From Allocoprococcus sp004560705 (GTDB lineage: Bacteria; Bacillota; Clostridia; Lachnospirales; Lachnospiraceae): a DNA stretch of 64,000 nt. Below, one piece after another: positions 1 through 8,450 of the stretch. The DNA is taken from NCBI RefSeq assembly GCF_052065755.1, contig NZ_JBQHTK010000004.1, forward strand, positions 62,001 to 126,000, read 5' to 3'. Made by a program: the position numbers and the translations under genes. Under the pieces are notes generated by a model. The model made no database searches and had not been told where the DNA came from. It saw only the letters and a list, made by a program, of their open reading frames with translations. Each line of letters starts with the position of its first letter. The stretch's first letter is position 1.

Positions 1-569
1 TATTGATCCACGGGGAGAGAGAAGGAAAGCATGTTGTGAGATTGCACACGGGGGATCCTTGTCTGTATGGGGCAATCAAGGAGCAGATGGATGCGCTTGA
101 TGCCGAAGGGATTTCCTATGAAGTATGCCCGGGGGTCAGTTCCTTTTGCGGGGCAGCATCGGCACTAAAAGCGGAATATACACTTCCCGGAATTTCCCAG
201 TCGGTGGTGATTACCAGAATGGCGGGACGTACGCCGGTGCCGGACAGCGAATCCATCCGCAGTTTTGCAGTGCATCAGGCGACGATGGTGATCTTCTTAA
301 GTACCGGTATGCTGGGTGAACTTTCAAAAGAGCTGATTGCAGGAGGATATCCGGAAGATACACCGGCGGCTATCGTGTACAAGGCAACCTGGCCGGAGGA
401 AGAGGTGCATCACTGCGAGGTGAGGACTTTGAAAGAAACTGCAGAAAAATATGGGATCCGTAAAACAGCGCTGATTGTTGTAGGGTCCATCTTAAATGGA
501 GATTACAGGCGTTCGGAGCTCTATAATCCGGCGTTTACGACTGAATTCAGACAAGGAAAGGCAGAATAA
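1..569 (+). CDS. cbiF: Cobalt-precorrin-4 C11-methyltransferase, 5' partial
   Basis: SAM-dependent tetrapyrrole methylase that methylates C11 of cobalt-precorrin-4 in the anaerobic corrin pathway; cytoplasmic. The frame is open to the left edge, so the N-terminus (with the usual GxGPG loop) is outside the window. The visible 188 residues include the family signatures RLHTGDPCLYGA and YEVCPGVSSFCGAA, the substrate-side TRMAGRTPVP segment typical of CbiF/CobM, and the C-terminal ALIVVGSIL strand. The stop is 9 bases before cbiH, whose ribosome binding site lies in the gap. It is the first visible gene of a long corrinoid operon. The assignment to CbiF rather than another methylase of the family rests on the TRMAGRTPVP motif. 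Confidence 0.93.
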   Translation, partial: LIHGEREGKHVVRLHTGDPCLYGAIKEQMDALDAEGISYEVCPGVSSFCGAASALKAEYTLPGISQSVVITRMAGRTPVPDSESIRSFAVHQATMVIFLSTGMLGELSKELIAGGYPEDTPAAIVYKATWPEEEVHHCEVRTLKETAEKYGIRKTALIVVGSILNGDYRRSELYNPAFTTEFRQGKAE

Positions 570-578
570 GGAGCAGGT

Positions 579-1310
579 ATGGGAAAAGTATATGTAGTGG
601 GAATCGGCCCGGGTGCGAAGGACCAGATGACGGTACGAGCGGCAAAGGTTTTAAGCGAATGTCAGGTAATCGTGGGTTATACGGTGTATATTGATCTGAT
701 CAAGGAAGAATATCCGGACAAGATCTGTTTGTCTACTCCGATGAGGCAGGAGGTGCAGCGTTGCCGGATGGCGCTTGAGGAGGCCGGGAAAGAACAGAAT
801 GTAGCAGTGGTCTGCAGTGGAGATGCAGGGATATATGGAATGGCAGGGCTGGTGTATGAGCTTGCAGCGGATTATTCGGGTGTGGAGATTGAAGTAGTTC
901 CAGGTATCACAGCCGCTTCCGGAGGAGCCGCAATACTTGGAGCGCCGCTGATGCATGATTTTGCAGTCATCAGTCTCAGTGATCTGATGACGCCCTGGGA
1001 AAAAATAGAAAAGCGTCTCCGGATGGCTGCAATGGCAGATTTCGTAATCTGCATTTACAATCCTTCCAGCAGGAAAAGAGTGGATTATCTGAAGAAAGCC
1101 TGCCTCTGTATGATGGAATATAAAAAGGAAGATACGGTGTGCGGCATTGTAAAAAATATCGGTCGGGAAGGCGAATGTATGAAGATACTGAGTCTTAAGG
1201 AACTATCTGAGACGGATGTGGATATGTTTACGACTGTATTTGTAGGAAATGAAGAGACCAGAATAATCGGAGATAAAATGGTGACGCCAAGGGGATACAA
1301 GAATGTGTAG
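579..1310 (+). CDS. cbiH: Precorrin-3B C17-methyltransferase (ring contraction)
   Basis: Methylates C17 and drives ring contraction of cobalt-precorrin-3 to cobalt-precorrin-4, the step that turns the porphyrinoid into a corrin. The 243-residue protein has the N-terminal SAM loop VGIGPGAKDQMT, the central CSGDAGIYGMAGLVYEL motif and the VVPGITAASGGAAILGAPLMHDFAVISLSD segment that marks CobJ/CbiH; length is normal for a stand-alone CbiH. The start follows an AAGGAG-type site near 569-575. The last 8 bases overlap the next gene. No fused ferredoxin-like or CbiG domain is present, so CbiG must be encoded elsewhere, probably upstream. Confidence 0.95.
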   Translation: MGKVYVVGIGPGAKDQMTVRAAKVLSECQVIVGYTVYIDLIKEEYPDKICLSTPMRQEVQRCRMALEEAGKEQNVAVVCSGDAGIYGMAGLVYELAADYSGVEIEVVPGITAASGGAAILGAPLMHDFAVISLSDLMTPWEKIEKRLRMAAMADFVICIYNPSSRKRVDYLKKACLCMMEYKKEDTVCGIVKNIGREGECMKILSLKELSETDVDMFTTVFVGNEETRIIGDKMVTPRGYKNV

Positions 1311-2520
1311 AAATTGCAGGGTTTTCTGTGTCGGAGTCGGAGTGGGAGATCAAAAGCTTCTGACGCTGGAAGCAGAGGAATGTATTGAAGAAAGTGATCT
1401 GATCATCGGAGCAGCCAGGATGGTAGAATTATTTGCGGATGGGAAACGGCCGCAGTTTATAGAATACCGGCCGGAGAGGATCCGGGATTATCTGGTGGAA
1501 CATATAGAATATGAAAAATGTGCGGTCCTTTTTTCCGGGGACACCGGATTTTACAGCGGGGCAAAAGCACTGGTAAAGGTCTTGGAGGAAAGTGGGATTG
1601 CGGTGCAGATTCTGCCGGGGATTTCTTCAATCGTGTATTTGGCGGCACGCCTTCACACAAGCTGGGAAGATGCTGCGATCTGCAGCATTCACGGAAGAAA
1701 GCAGAATTTTATCCAGGCAGTCAGAGAGAACCGAAAGACGTTTCTGATTCTTGGTAAAGATTCCGGCGCGATGATCTGTGAAAAACTGGAATACTACGGA
1801 CTGCAGAATTTGAAGCTCTATATTGGAAATCGCCTTTCTTATGCGGAGGAAGAGATTCTTACCGTTCAGGCATCGGACGCGAAACCGGAGAATTTCGCGG
1901 AGCTTTCTGTTGTGATGATCGAAAACCCGGAGCCATCACGGAGAGCCTGTGTGCATTTGCCGGATGAAGCATTTATCCGTGGAAAAGTGCCGATGACGAA
2001 GGAGGAAATCCGAACGTTAAGTCTTGCCAGTCTTATGCTCACCCGGGATGCGGTCCTCTATGATGTCGGCGCCGGAACCGGATCTGTATCGGTCGAAGCG
2101 GCACTTCAGGCGCCGGGGATCCGCGTTTATGCTGTGGAAAAAAAGGCGGAGGGCATTGAACTGATTCTGGCAAATAAGAAAAAGTTTATGACGGACAATC
2201 TGGAGGTTATTCATGGTGTGGCACCGCAGGTGCTGGAAGGCCTGGAAATACCCACCCATGTATTTATCGGAGGAAGCTCCGGAAATCTGAAAGAAATCCT
2301 GCGATGCGTCCGCAGGAAGAATCCGGACGCAAGGATCGTGATCAATGCAATCTCGTTGGAAACACTGAAAGAAGTGATGGAAGCTGCAGAAGAAGGACTT
2401 CTTCAGGAACCTGAGATCCGTCAGATCACGGCATCAAGAGCGCATAAGCTTGGAGATTATCACATGATGATGGGAATGAATCCTGTTTATATTGTATCAG
2501 ATGGGAGAATAGATGGATAA
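1303..2520 (+). CDS. cbiET: Precorrin-6Y C5,15-methyltransferase, CbiE-CbiT fusion
   Basis: Bifunctional enzyme that methylates C5 and C15 and decarboxylates the acetate side chain at C12. Residues 1 to about 200 form a CbiE-type tetrapyrrole methylase (FCVGVGVGDQKLLTLEA at the N-terminus, FSGDTGFYSGAK, QILPGISSIVYLAARL). Residues about 205 to 405 form a Rossmann-type CbiT methyltransferase with the SAM motif LYDVGAGTGSVSVEAAL at about residue 250. The fusion equals CobL of the aerobic pathway, and such fusions are common in Clostridia. The start overlaps cbiH by 8 bases, and the TAA is followed directly by the ATG of cbiA with no gap, which implies coupled translation. Confidence 0.95.
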   Translation: MCRNCRVFCVGVGVGDQKLLTLEAEECIEESDLIIGAARMVELFADGKRPQFIEYRPERIRDYLVEHIEYEKCAVLFSGDTGFYSGAKALVKVLEESGIAVQILPGISSIVYLAARLHTSWEDAAICSIHGRKQNFIQAVRENRKTFLILGKDSGAMICEKLEYYGLQNLKLYIGNRLSYAEEEILTVQASDAKPENFAELSVVMIENPEPSRRACVHLPDEAFIRGKVPMTKEEIRTLSLASLMLTRDAVLYDVGAGTGSVSVEAALQAPGIRVYAVEKKAEGIELILANKKKFMTDNLEVIHGVAPQVLEGLEIPTHVFIGGSSGNLKEILRCVRRKNPDARIVINAISLETLKEVMEAAEEGLLQEPEIRQITASRAHKLGDYHMMMGMNPVYIVSDGRIDG

Positions 2521-3924
2521 ATGAAAATACCTGGAATTATGATTGCGGCTACGGCGAGCGGAAGCGGGAAGACGGCAGTCACCTGTGCCCTGATGGAAGC
2601 TCTTGTGAAAAAAGGAATAGGTGTGGCAGCATGCAAATGTGGTCCGGATTATATTGATCCCATGTTTCACCGGAACGTGCTGGGAATCGATTCGGAAAAT
2701 CTGGATCTGTTTTTCTGCGAAAAAGAGCAGCTGCGCTCTTGTTTTACACGACATGCGTCAAATGCCGATGCAGCCGTCATTGAAGGCGTTATGGGATATT
2801 ATGACGGGATGGGCCTTGGCACAGAGGAGGCGAGCTCCTATGATGTGGCACGAACGCTTGGCGTTCCGGTGATCCTGGTGCTTCCGTGCCGCGGAATGGC
2901 TCTGTCGATTCTGGCTGTGCTAAAGGGAATGCTGGAATTCCGGAACGACAGCCATATCAGCGGAATCATTCTAAACCGTATTTCACCGTCACTGTATCCG
3001 AAAATGAAAGAGATGATCGTGCACGGGCTGCGGGAGATGGGGCATGATGTGAAAGTGCTGGGATATGTGCCGGAACATCCTGCGTTTCAGCTGGAGAGCC
3101 GTCATCTGGGACTCATCCTTCCGGAGGAAATTGCTGATCTTAAGAAACAGATTGAAGAGGCGGCAGAGATCCTTGAGAAAAGTGTGGATCTGGATGCGGT
3201 GCTCGCACTGATGGATTCGGATGTAGAAAGAAAGAATTCAGCAGAAAGCGAAGTGGTACCGGGAAACCGGGATGCAAAGGAGCCTGTTACAATTGCTGTT
3301 GCGTGGGATGCTGCGTTTTGCTTTTATTATAAAGAAAATCTGGAAATTCTGAAAACGCTTGGATGTAGGCTGGTCTGGTTCAGTCCTCTGGAGGATAGCA
3401 AGATACCTGAAGAGGCAGATGGGATACTGCTTGGCGGAGGATATCCGGAAATCTATGCCAGACAGCTTTCTGCCAATGCATCCATGAGACAGGATCTGAA
3501 AGAAAAGCTGAATCAGGGAATGCCGTGTATCGCAGAATGCGGAGGGTTTCTGTATCTTCTGGAACAGCTTCAGGGAACGGACAAAAGCTTTTATCCGATG
3601 GTAGGATTGCTCGAAGGAAGTGCAGAAAAGAAAGAGCGGCTGATCCGTTTCGGGTACATGAATGTAAGAGCAGAAGCAGACGGATGTTATCTGCGGAAGG
3701 GAGAGTGTATCCGGGGACATGAATTCCATTATTGGGAAGCCCAAAAAATAGGAGAAGACTGTCTGGCTGAGAAGCCGGACGGAAGACGGAGCTGGAGAGA
3801 AATCCATATGAAGAACAGGATTTTTGCGGGATTTCCGCATCTTTACTGGGGCTCAAACCCGGAATTTGCCGTAAGATTTGTGAAAGAATGCCAAAGGAGA
3901 CGAAAAGAATGCAGGAGAAAATAA
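2521..3924 (+). CDS. cbiA: Cobyrinate a,c-diamide synthase
   Basis: ATP-dependent amidation of the a and c acetate side chains of cob(II)yrinate using glutamine. The 467-residue protein has the N-terminal P-loop ATASGSGKTAVTCALMEAL, the CKCGPDYIDPMFH motif, the VIEGVMGYYDGM motif, and a C-terminal class I glutamine amidotransferase-like domain with ILLGGGYPEIYA and the nucleophile in AECGGFLYLLEQL (Cys at about 340), closing with EFHYWE. The start codon directly abuts the cbiET stop. The 3' end overlaps cobT by 16 bases. Length is typical. Confidence 0.95.
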   Translation: MKIPGIMIAATASGSGKTAVTCALMEALVKKGIGVAACKCGPDYIDPMFHRNVLGIDSENLDLFFCEKEQLRSCFTRHASNADAAVIEGVMGYYDGMGLGTEEASSYDVARTLGVPVILVLPCRGMALSILAVLKGMLEFRNDSHISGIILNRISPSLYPKMKEMIVHGLREMGHDVKVLGYVPEHPAFQLESRHLGLILPEEIADLKKQIEEAAEILEKSVDLDAVLALMDSDVERKNSAESEVVPGNRDAKEPVTIAVAWDAAFCFYYKENLEILKTLGCRLVWFSPLEDSKIPEEADGILLGGGYPEIYARQLSANASMRQDLKEKLNQGMPCIAECGGFLYLLEQLQGTDKSFYPMVGLLEGSAEKKERLIRFGYMNVRAEADGCYLRKGECIRGHEFHYWEAQKIGEDCLAEKPDGRRSWREIHMKNRIFAGFPHLYWGSNPEFAVRFVKECQRRRKECRRK

Positions 3925-4994
3925 AAACAGAACAGGAACAGCTGGAAGAGATAAAAATGCAGATTCGGCCTCTGGATGAAAAGAGCATGGATCTTGCAAA
4001 GAAGAGGTGGATGAGCGTTGCAAAGCCACTGTTCAGTCTGGGGAAGCTGGAGAAAGCAGTGATTCAGATTGCGGGGATCCTGGGAACAGATTACTATGAA
4101 TTGAAAAAGAAGGGCCTTATTATCATGTGTGCCGATAATGGAGTGGTAGAAGAGGGAGTCACACAGACCGGGCAGGATGTGACGGCGGCTGTGGCGGATA
4201 ATTTCACCAAAGGGCAGGCGAGTACCTGTATTATGGCTCAGGTAGCAAATGTTGATGTCTTCCCGGTTGATATCGGAATGGTATGTGATGTTGCTTCTGT
4301 CACAAAACCGGCTGATAAGGTGGCGTACGGCACAGCCAATCTGGCCAAAGGACCGGCAATGACCCGGGAACAGGTGCTGCAGGCAACTATGGTCGGCATC
4401 CGTCAGGTGAAAGAAAAGAAAGAGGCCGGTTATGCCATCCTGGCGACCGGAGAAATGGGAATCGGAAATACGACTACCAGCAGTGCGGTGGCAGCGGTGC
4501 TTTTAAATGAAGAAGCAGAGACTGTAACAGGAAAAGGAGCCGGACTTAGTAGTGATGGACTGAAGAGGAAGATCCGGGTCATCCGGGAAGCAATTGAAAA
4601 ACAGAAACCGGAACAACAGGATGTGATCGATGCCCTTTCTAAAGTGGGCGGCCTGGATATAGCGGGCCTTATGGGGGTATTCCTGGGAGGAGCCATGTAT
4701 CGGATTCCAGTCGTGATCGACGGGTTTATCTCTGCTGTGGCGGCACTTTGCGCGGTACGTCTTGTGCCGGAGGCGGCCGGATATATTCTGCCTTCTCATG
4801 TGTCAAAGGAACCTGCCGGGCAGCTTGTACTGGATGCGCTCGGCATGTCTCCACTTTTGACCTGTGACATGTGTCTCGGTGAAGGAAGCGGAGCGGTGGC
4901 GGTGATGCCGCTCCTTGAAATGGGCCTTCAGGTGTATCGGAAAATGGGAACATTTTCGGAAATGGATATTGAGCAGTATCAGGTATTATCATAA
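3909..4994 (+). CDS. cobT: Nicotinate-nucleotide--dimethylbenzimidazole phosphoribosyltransferase
   Basis: Activates the lower-ligand base by transferring phosphoribose from nicotinate mononucleotide, giving alpha-ribazole phosphate. The 361-residue sequence shows KPLFSLGKLEKAV near the N-terminus, IMCADNGVVEEGVTQTG, GEMGIGNTTTSSAVAAVLL, and the C-terminal CLGEGSGAVAVMPLLEMG segment that contains the catalytic Glu of the family. I chose ATG 3909, not the in-frame ATG 21 bases upstream, because AAAGGAGA at 3893-3900 sits 8 bases before it. The gene starts inside cbiA. No benzimidazole-synthesis (bza) or bluB gene is in view, so the base may be scavenged or made elsewhere. Confidence 0.94.
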   Translation: MQEKIKTEQEQLEEIKMQIRPLDEKSMDLAKKRWMSVAKPLFSLGKLEKAVIQIAGILGTDYYELKKKGLIIMCADNGVVEEGVTQTGQDVTAAVADNFTKGQASTCIMAQVANVDVFPVDIGMVCDVASVTKPADKVAYGTANLAKGPAMTREQVLQATMVGIRQVKEKKEAGYAILATGEMGIGNTTTSSAVAAVLLNEEAETVTGKGAGLSSDGLKRKIRVIREAIEKQKPEQQDVIDALSKVGGLDIAGLMGVFLGGAMYRIPVVIDGFISAVAALCAVRLVPEAAGYILPSHVSKEPAGQLVLDALGMSPLLTCDMCLGEGSGAVAVMPLLEMGLQVYRKMGTFSEMDIEQYQVLS

Positions 4995-5012
4995 CAGTGT
5001 GGAGTGAGTACG

Positions 5013-5774
5013 ATGAATTGGATACAATCTTTGATCATTGCATGTTCCATGTATTCCAGGATCCCGATGCCGGTGATCGAATGGAATGAAAAAAATATGA
5101 AGTATGCGATGTGTTTTTTCCCGCTGATAGGCGTGGTGACAGGGGGTATACAGTATCTTGCCGGAAGCGTGATGTACCATCTTTCTGTAGGGAGAATTTT
5201 GCTCGCGGCGGTGATGACGTTACTCCCTGTCGTGGTAAGCGGCGGAATTCACCTGGATGGATTTATGGATACGATGGACGCGCTTGGTTCCTGCGGGGAC
5301 CGGCAAAAGAAGCTGGAAATTCTGAAGGATTCTCACAGCGGAGCATTCGCTGTCATGGGAATGGGATGTTATCTGGTGTGGAGTCTGGGAATCTGGTCGG
5401 AACTTACGGAAGAAATGCTGGCACCGGCTGCGTGTATCTATGTCATTTCCAGAGCCCTCAGCGGATATTCGGTGGTCACTTTTCCTGCGGCGAAAGACAG
5501 CGGGCTTGCGCGGACCTTTCAGGATCGCGCACAGAAAAGAACGGTGCAGATTACGTCTGTCCTGTGGCTGCTTGCGGGAGCTGCGCTGATGTTGTGGACG
5601 GATGCACGTGCTTCGATAGGAGCGGCCATCGGCGTTTTCTGTTCTTGGGTCTATTATCGCAGGATCTGCAGAAAACAATTTGGAGGAGTGACAGGGGATC
5701 TGGCAGGATTTTTCCTTCAGGTCAGTGAACTTGCCATGCTGACAGGAATGGTGGTGATGCAGGCATGGAAGTGA
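5013..5774 (+). CDS. cobS: Adenosylcobinamide-GDP ribazoletransferase (cobalamin synthase)
   Basis: Integral membrane enzyme that joins adenosylcobinamide-GDP and alpha-ribazole (phosphate) to complete the lower loop. The 253-residue protein has several hydrophobic segments and the family motif GGIHLDGFMDTMDALGS, whose Asp residues bind Mg2+, then KLEILKDSHSGAFAVMG. ATG 5013 is preferred because GGAG at 5001-5004 lies 8 bases upstream; the in-frame GTG at 5004 would fall on that site. The 3' end overlaps cobC by 10 bases. Confidence 0.93.
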   Translation: MNWIQSLIIACSMYSRIPMPVIEWNEKNMKYAMCFFPLIGVVTGGIQYLAGSVMYHLSVGRILLAAVMTLLPVVVSGGIHLDGFMDTMDALGSCGDRQKKLEILKDSHSGAFAVMGMGCYLVWSLGIWSELTEEMLAPAACIYVISRALSGYSVVTFPAAKDSGLARTFQDRAQKRTVQITSVLWLLAGAALMLWTDARASIGAAIGVFCSWVYYRRICRKQFGGVTGDLAGFFLQVSELAMLTGMVVMQAWK

Positions 5775-6346
5775 TATTGATCCGTCATTTTAAGACAAAA
5801 GGGAATCTGGAAAAAAGATATATCGGAAGAACGGATGAGCCGCTTGACCGGATGGCGATACCACAGCGTATGCAGGAACTGAAGACCGAGCGGGTAATTG
5901 TAAGCCCGATGAAACGTTGCAGGCAGACCGCGGAGATCCTCTTCCCCGGGCAGACACAGACTGTCTGTGATAGCCTTAGGGAATGTGATTTTGGAGAGTT
6001 TGAAGGTAAGAATTATTTAGAATTGTCAGCGAATCCGCTTTATCAGGGATGGATTGATTCCGGCGGTACGATGCCATTTCCGGGAGGGGAAAGTCATGAT
6101 GGATTCCGGAAACGGTGTGTGCAGGGATTTGAGCATATGATGGATCAGCTTGAGAAGGATGCCTGTAAAAATGCCGCTTTTGTTGTTCACGGAGGAACAA
6201 TCATGTCAATTCTGGAAACGTTTGATCCGGAACACAGAGAATTTTATCACTGGCAGGCGGCAAACGGAGAAGGATTTCGAATTAAGATTCCGGACGAAGC
6301 ATGGAAGTCCGGCAGAAAATATTTTGCGGAGATTGAGAAACTATGA
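5765..6346 (+). CDS. cobC: Alpha-ribazole phosphatase, histidine phosphatase family
   Basis: Predicted to remove the 5'-phosphate from alpha-ribazole (or adenosylcobalamin) phosphate. The 193-residue protein belongs to the phosphoglycerate-mutase-like superfamily: the phospho-acceptor motif is ILIRHFKTKGN (RHF instead of the usual RHG), with VSPMKRCRQTAEIL, the acidic CDFGEFEGKNYLEL segment and the second catalytic His in FVVHGGTIMSIL. Position between cobS and cbiB supports alpha-ribazole as substrate, since the superfamily alone would not settle it. It overlaps cobS by 10 bases and cbiB by 4 (ATGA). Confidence 0.85.
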   Translation: MEVILIRHFKTKGNLEKRYIGRTDEPLDRMAIPQRMQELKTERVIVSPMKRCRQTAEILFPGQTQTVCDSLRECDFGEFEGKNYLELSANPLYQGWIDSGGTMPFPGGESHDGFRKRCVQGFEHMMDQLEKDACKNAAFVVHGGTIMSILETFDPEHREFYHWQAANGEGFRIKIPDEAWKSGRKYFAEIEKL

Positions 6347-7299
6347 GAATACTTTGTGTCTGTGTGGCAGGTTTTGTGCTGGATGCCATTTTGGGGGATC
6401 CGGTGTGGCTGTATCATCCGGTGCGGCTGATTGGGAAATGGATTGAAATCATGGAAAAGGTGCTTCGGGCGATATGCGGAGAAACAGACCGGGCGCTGCA
6501 CGTGGCGGGGATCGTTCTCTGGTTTGCAGTCGTTATCGTTTCGACAGGGATTCCTGTAATTCTTTTATACTTTATAAATTCTGTAAATCCGTGGCTGGCA
6601 TTTGTCGTGGAAATGTTCTGGTGCTATCAGATTCTTGCGGGGAAATCACTGAAAACGGAAAGTCGGAAGGTGTATGATCGTTTGAAGGAACATGATCTTC
6701 CTGGAGCGAGATATGCGGTCTCCATGATCGTCGGAAGGGACACGAAAAATCTGAGTGAGCAGGGTGTGACAAAGGCAGCTGTAGAAACGGTGGCTGAAAA
6801 TACATCTGACGGGGTGATCGCGCCACTATTTTACCTGATGATAGGCGGGGCGCCCCTCGGATTTTTCTATAAAGCTGTGAATACGATGGATTCTATGGTA
6901 GGATATAAGAATGACAAGTATCTGTATTTCGGAAGGTTTGCTGCGAAAATGGATGATCTGTCCAATTATATTCCGGCAAGGCTTTCCGCATTTTTTATGA
7001 TACTGAGTGCGTTTTGCCTTGGAATGGATGGCAAAGGAGCCCTTCGGATCTATTTGCGTGACCGGAGAAAACATGCCAGTCCCAATTCGGCACAGACAGA
7101 AGCAGTCTGCGCAGGGGCGCTGGGAGTACAGCTGGCGGGAGATGCATATTATTTTGGAAAATTATATCATAAGGAAACGATCGGTGATCCGGTCAGAGAA
7201 ATAGAGGCGGAGGATATTGTCCGGGCTGGCCGTCTGATGGACGGAACAGCGGTGTTAACGCTGATCGTACTGGGCCTTCTCCGGATTGTGGTTTTTTAG
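6343..7299 (+). CDS. cbiB: Adenosylcobinamide-phosphate synthase
   Basis: Membrane protein that attaches aminopropanol phosphate to the f-propionate of adenosylcobyrate. The 318-residue sequence begins with a hydrophobic segment followed by LDAILGDPVWLYHPVRLIG, the conserved start of CbiB/CobD proteins. It also has AVETVAENTSDGVIAPLFY, VNTMDSMVGYKNDKY and the HASPNSAQTEAVCAGALGVQLAGDA block. Four or more membrane segments are visible. The start overlaps the cobC stop as ATGA. In the classical pathway the partner is the threonine-phosphate decarboxylase encoded next. Confidence 0.94.
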   Translation: MRILCVCVAGFVLDAILGDPVWLYHPVRLIGKWIEIMEKVLRAICGETDRALHVAGIVLWFAVVIVSTGIPVILLYFINSVNPWLAFVVEMFWCYQILAGKSLKTESRKVYDRLKEHDLPGARYAVSMIVGRDTKNLSEQGVTKAAVETVAENTSDGVIAPLFYLMIGGAPLGFFYKAVNTMDSMVGYKNDKYLYFGRFAAKMDDLSNYIPARLSAFFMILSAFCLGMDGKGALRIYLRDRRKHASPNSAQTEAVCAGALGVQLAGDAYYFGKLYHKETIGDPVREIEAEDIVRAGRLMDGTAVLTLIVLGLLRIVVF

Positions 7300-7343
7300 A
7301 AATAACAGAAGAAGTGTACAAATCAACAGAAAGGGGAAGAACA

Positions 7344-8450
7344 TTGGAATATATACATGGCGGAGATATTTACACATACACGGGAATGACAGACTTTTCC
7401 GTTAATGTAGGACCGTTTGGACCAAGTATGGCAGTGATGGAAGCGGCGAGAAAGGCAGTCGCTGAGATTGGTAATTATCCGGACAGCCGGTGCGGGAAGC
7501 TGAGAGAGGCGTTGGAAAAAGACACCGGAATACCGGGAAAACAGTTCGTCTTTGGAAACGGCGCTGCAGAGTTGATTTACGATGTGGTTCGTGCGGTGCG
7601 TCCGAAGAAGGCAGTCATCAGTGTTCCGACGTTTGCAGAGTATGAGCAGGCCCTTCAGACAGAGGAATGTGAAATTCTGTATCATGAAAAGAAAGAGGAG
7701 GAAGGATTTGCGCTGGGTGAGGATTTCCTGGAGTTTTTGCGGGATGATGTGGATATAGTGTTCCTTTGTTCACCGGATAATCCGTCCGGAAGAAGCGTGC
7801 CGAAAGGACTGCTTCGAAAAATACTGAGAATATGTGAAGAAAAACAGATCTTTATGGTGTTGGATGAATGTTTTCTGGATTTTATGGAGAATGCATCCGA
7901 AATGACAATGATAAAAGAAGCGGCAAAGAGCAGTTATCTCATGGTGATCCGGGCATTTACCAAAATGCATGCCATGCCCGGACTCCGCTCGGGGTATGCA
8001 GTGAGTAGAAATGAAAGCATTCTGGAGAAAATGGAACGATGTCGGCAGCCCTGGAATGTATCAATCCCTGCTCAGGCGGCATCACTTGCGGCACTTAAGG
8101 AAAAGAAAAGAGTGCAGACGACCAGGGAATTTATTACCAGGGAAAGAAAATGGATGGAAGAAGGGCTGGCGGAGATTGGAGTTACCTTCTTCCCATCGGA
8201 AGTAAACTACATTTTGCTGAAAAGTGATCTGGATCTGTTTGAGAAGATGAAGGAATATCGGATCCTGATCCGGGACTGCAGCAATTACCGGGGACTAGAG
8301 AAAGGATTTTACAGGATTGCGATCCGGCAGCGCGGGGATAATCACAGATTGCTGGAAGCATTGTATGATATATATTCGAAGAGTGTGAAGGTAGAAGAAA
8401 CGGAGGAGACAGATGGCGAAATCGATCATGATCCAGGGAACGATGTCTAA
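7344..8450 (+). CDS. cobD: L-threonine-O-3-phosphate decarboxylase, PLP-dependent
   Basis: Makes (R)-1-amino-2-propanol O-2-phosphate, the linker of the nucleotide loop. It is a fold-type I aminotransferase-like protein. HGGDIYTY at the N-terminus, NYPDSRCGKLREAL, FVFGNGAAELIYDVV, FLCSPDNPSGRSVP and the PLP lysine in RAFTKMHAMPGLRSGYAV are all CobD-like. I chose TTG 7344 (368 residues) because AAGGGGAAG at 7331-7339 is well placed and the family begins just before HGG; a GTG 30 bases upstream is possible. No threonine kinase (pduX-like) gene is visible nearby. The 3' end overlaps cbiP by 38 bases. Confidence 0.9.
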   Translation: MEYIHGGDIYTYTGMTDFSVNVGPFGPSMAVMEAARKAVAEIGNYPDSRCGKLREALEKDTGIPGKQFVFGNGAAELIYDVVRAVRPKKAVISVPTFAEYEQALQTEECEILYHEKKEEEGFALGEDFLEFLRDDVDIVFLCSPDNPSGRSVPKGLLRKILRICEEKQIFMVLDECFLDFMENASEMTMIKEAAKSSYLMVIRAFTKMHAMPGLRSGYAVSRNESILEKMERCRQPWNVSIPAQAASLAALKEKKRVQTTREFITRERKWMEEGLAEIGVTFFPSEVNYILLKSDLDLFEKMKEYRILIRDCSNYRGLEKGFYRIAIRQRGDNHRLLEALYDIYSKSVKVEETEETDGEIDHDPGNDV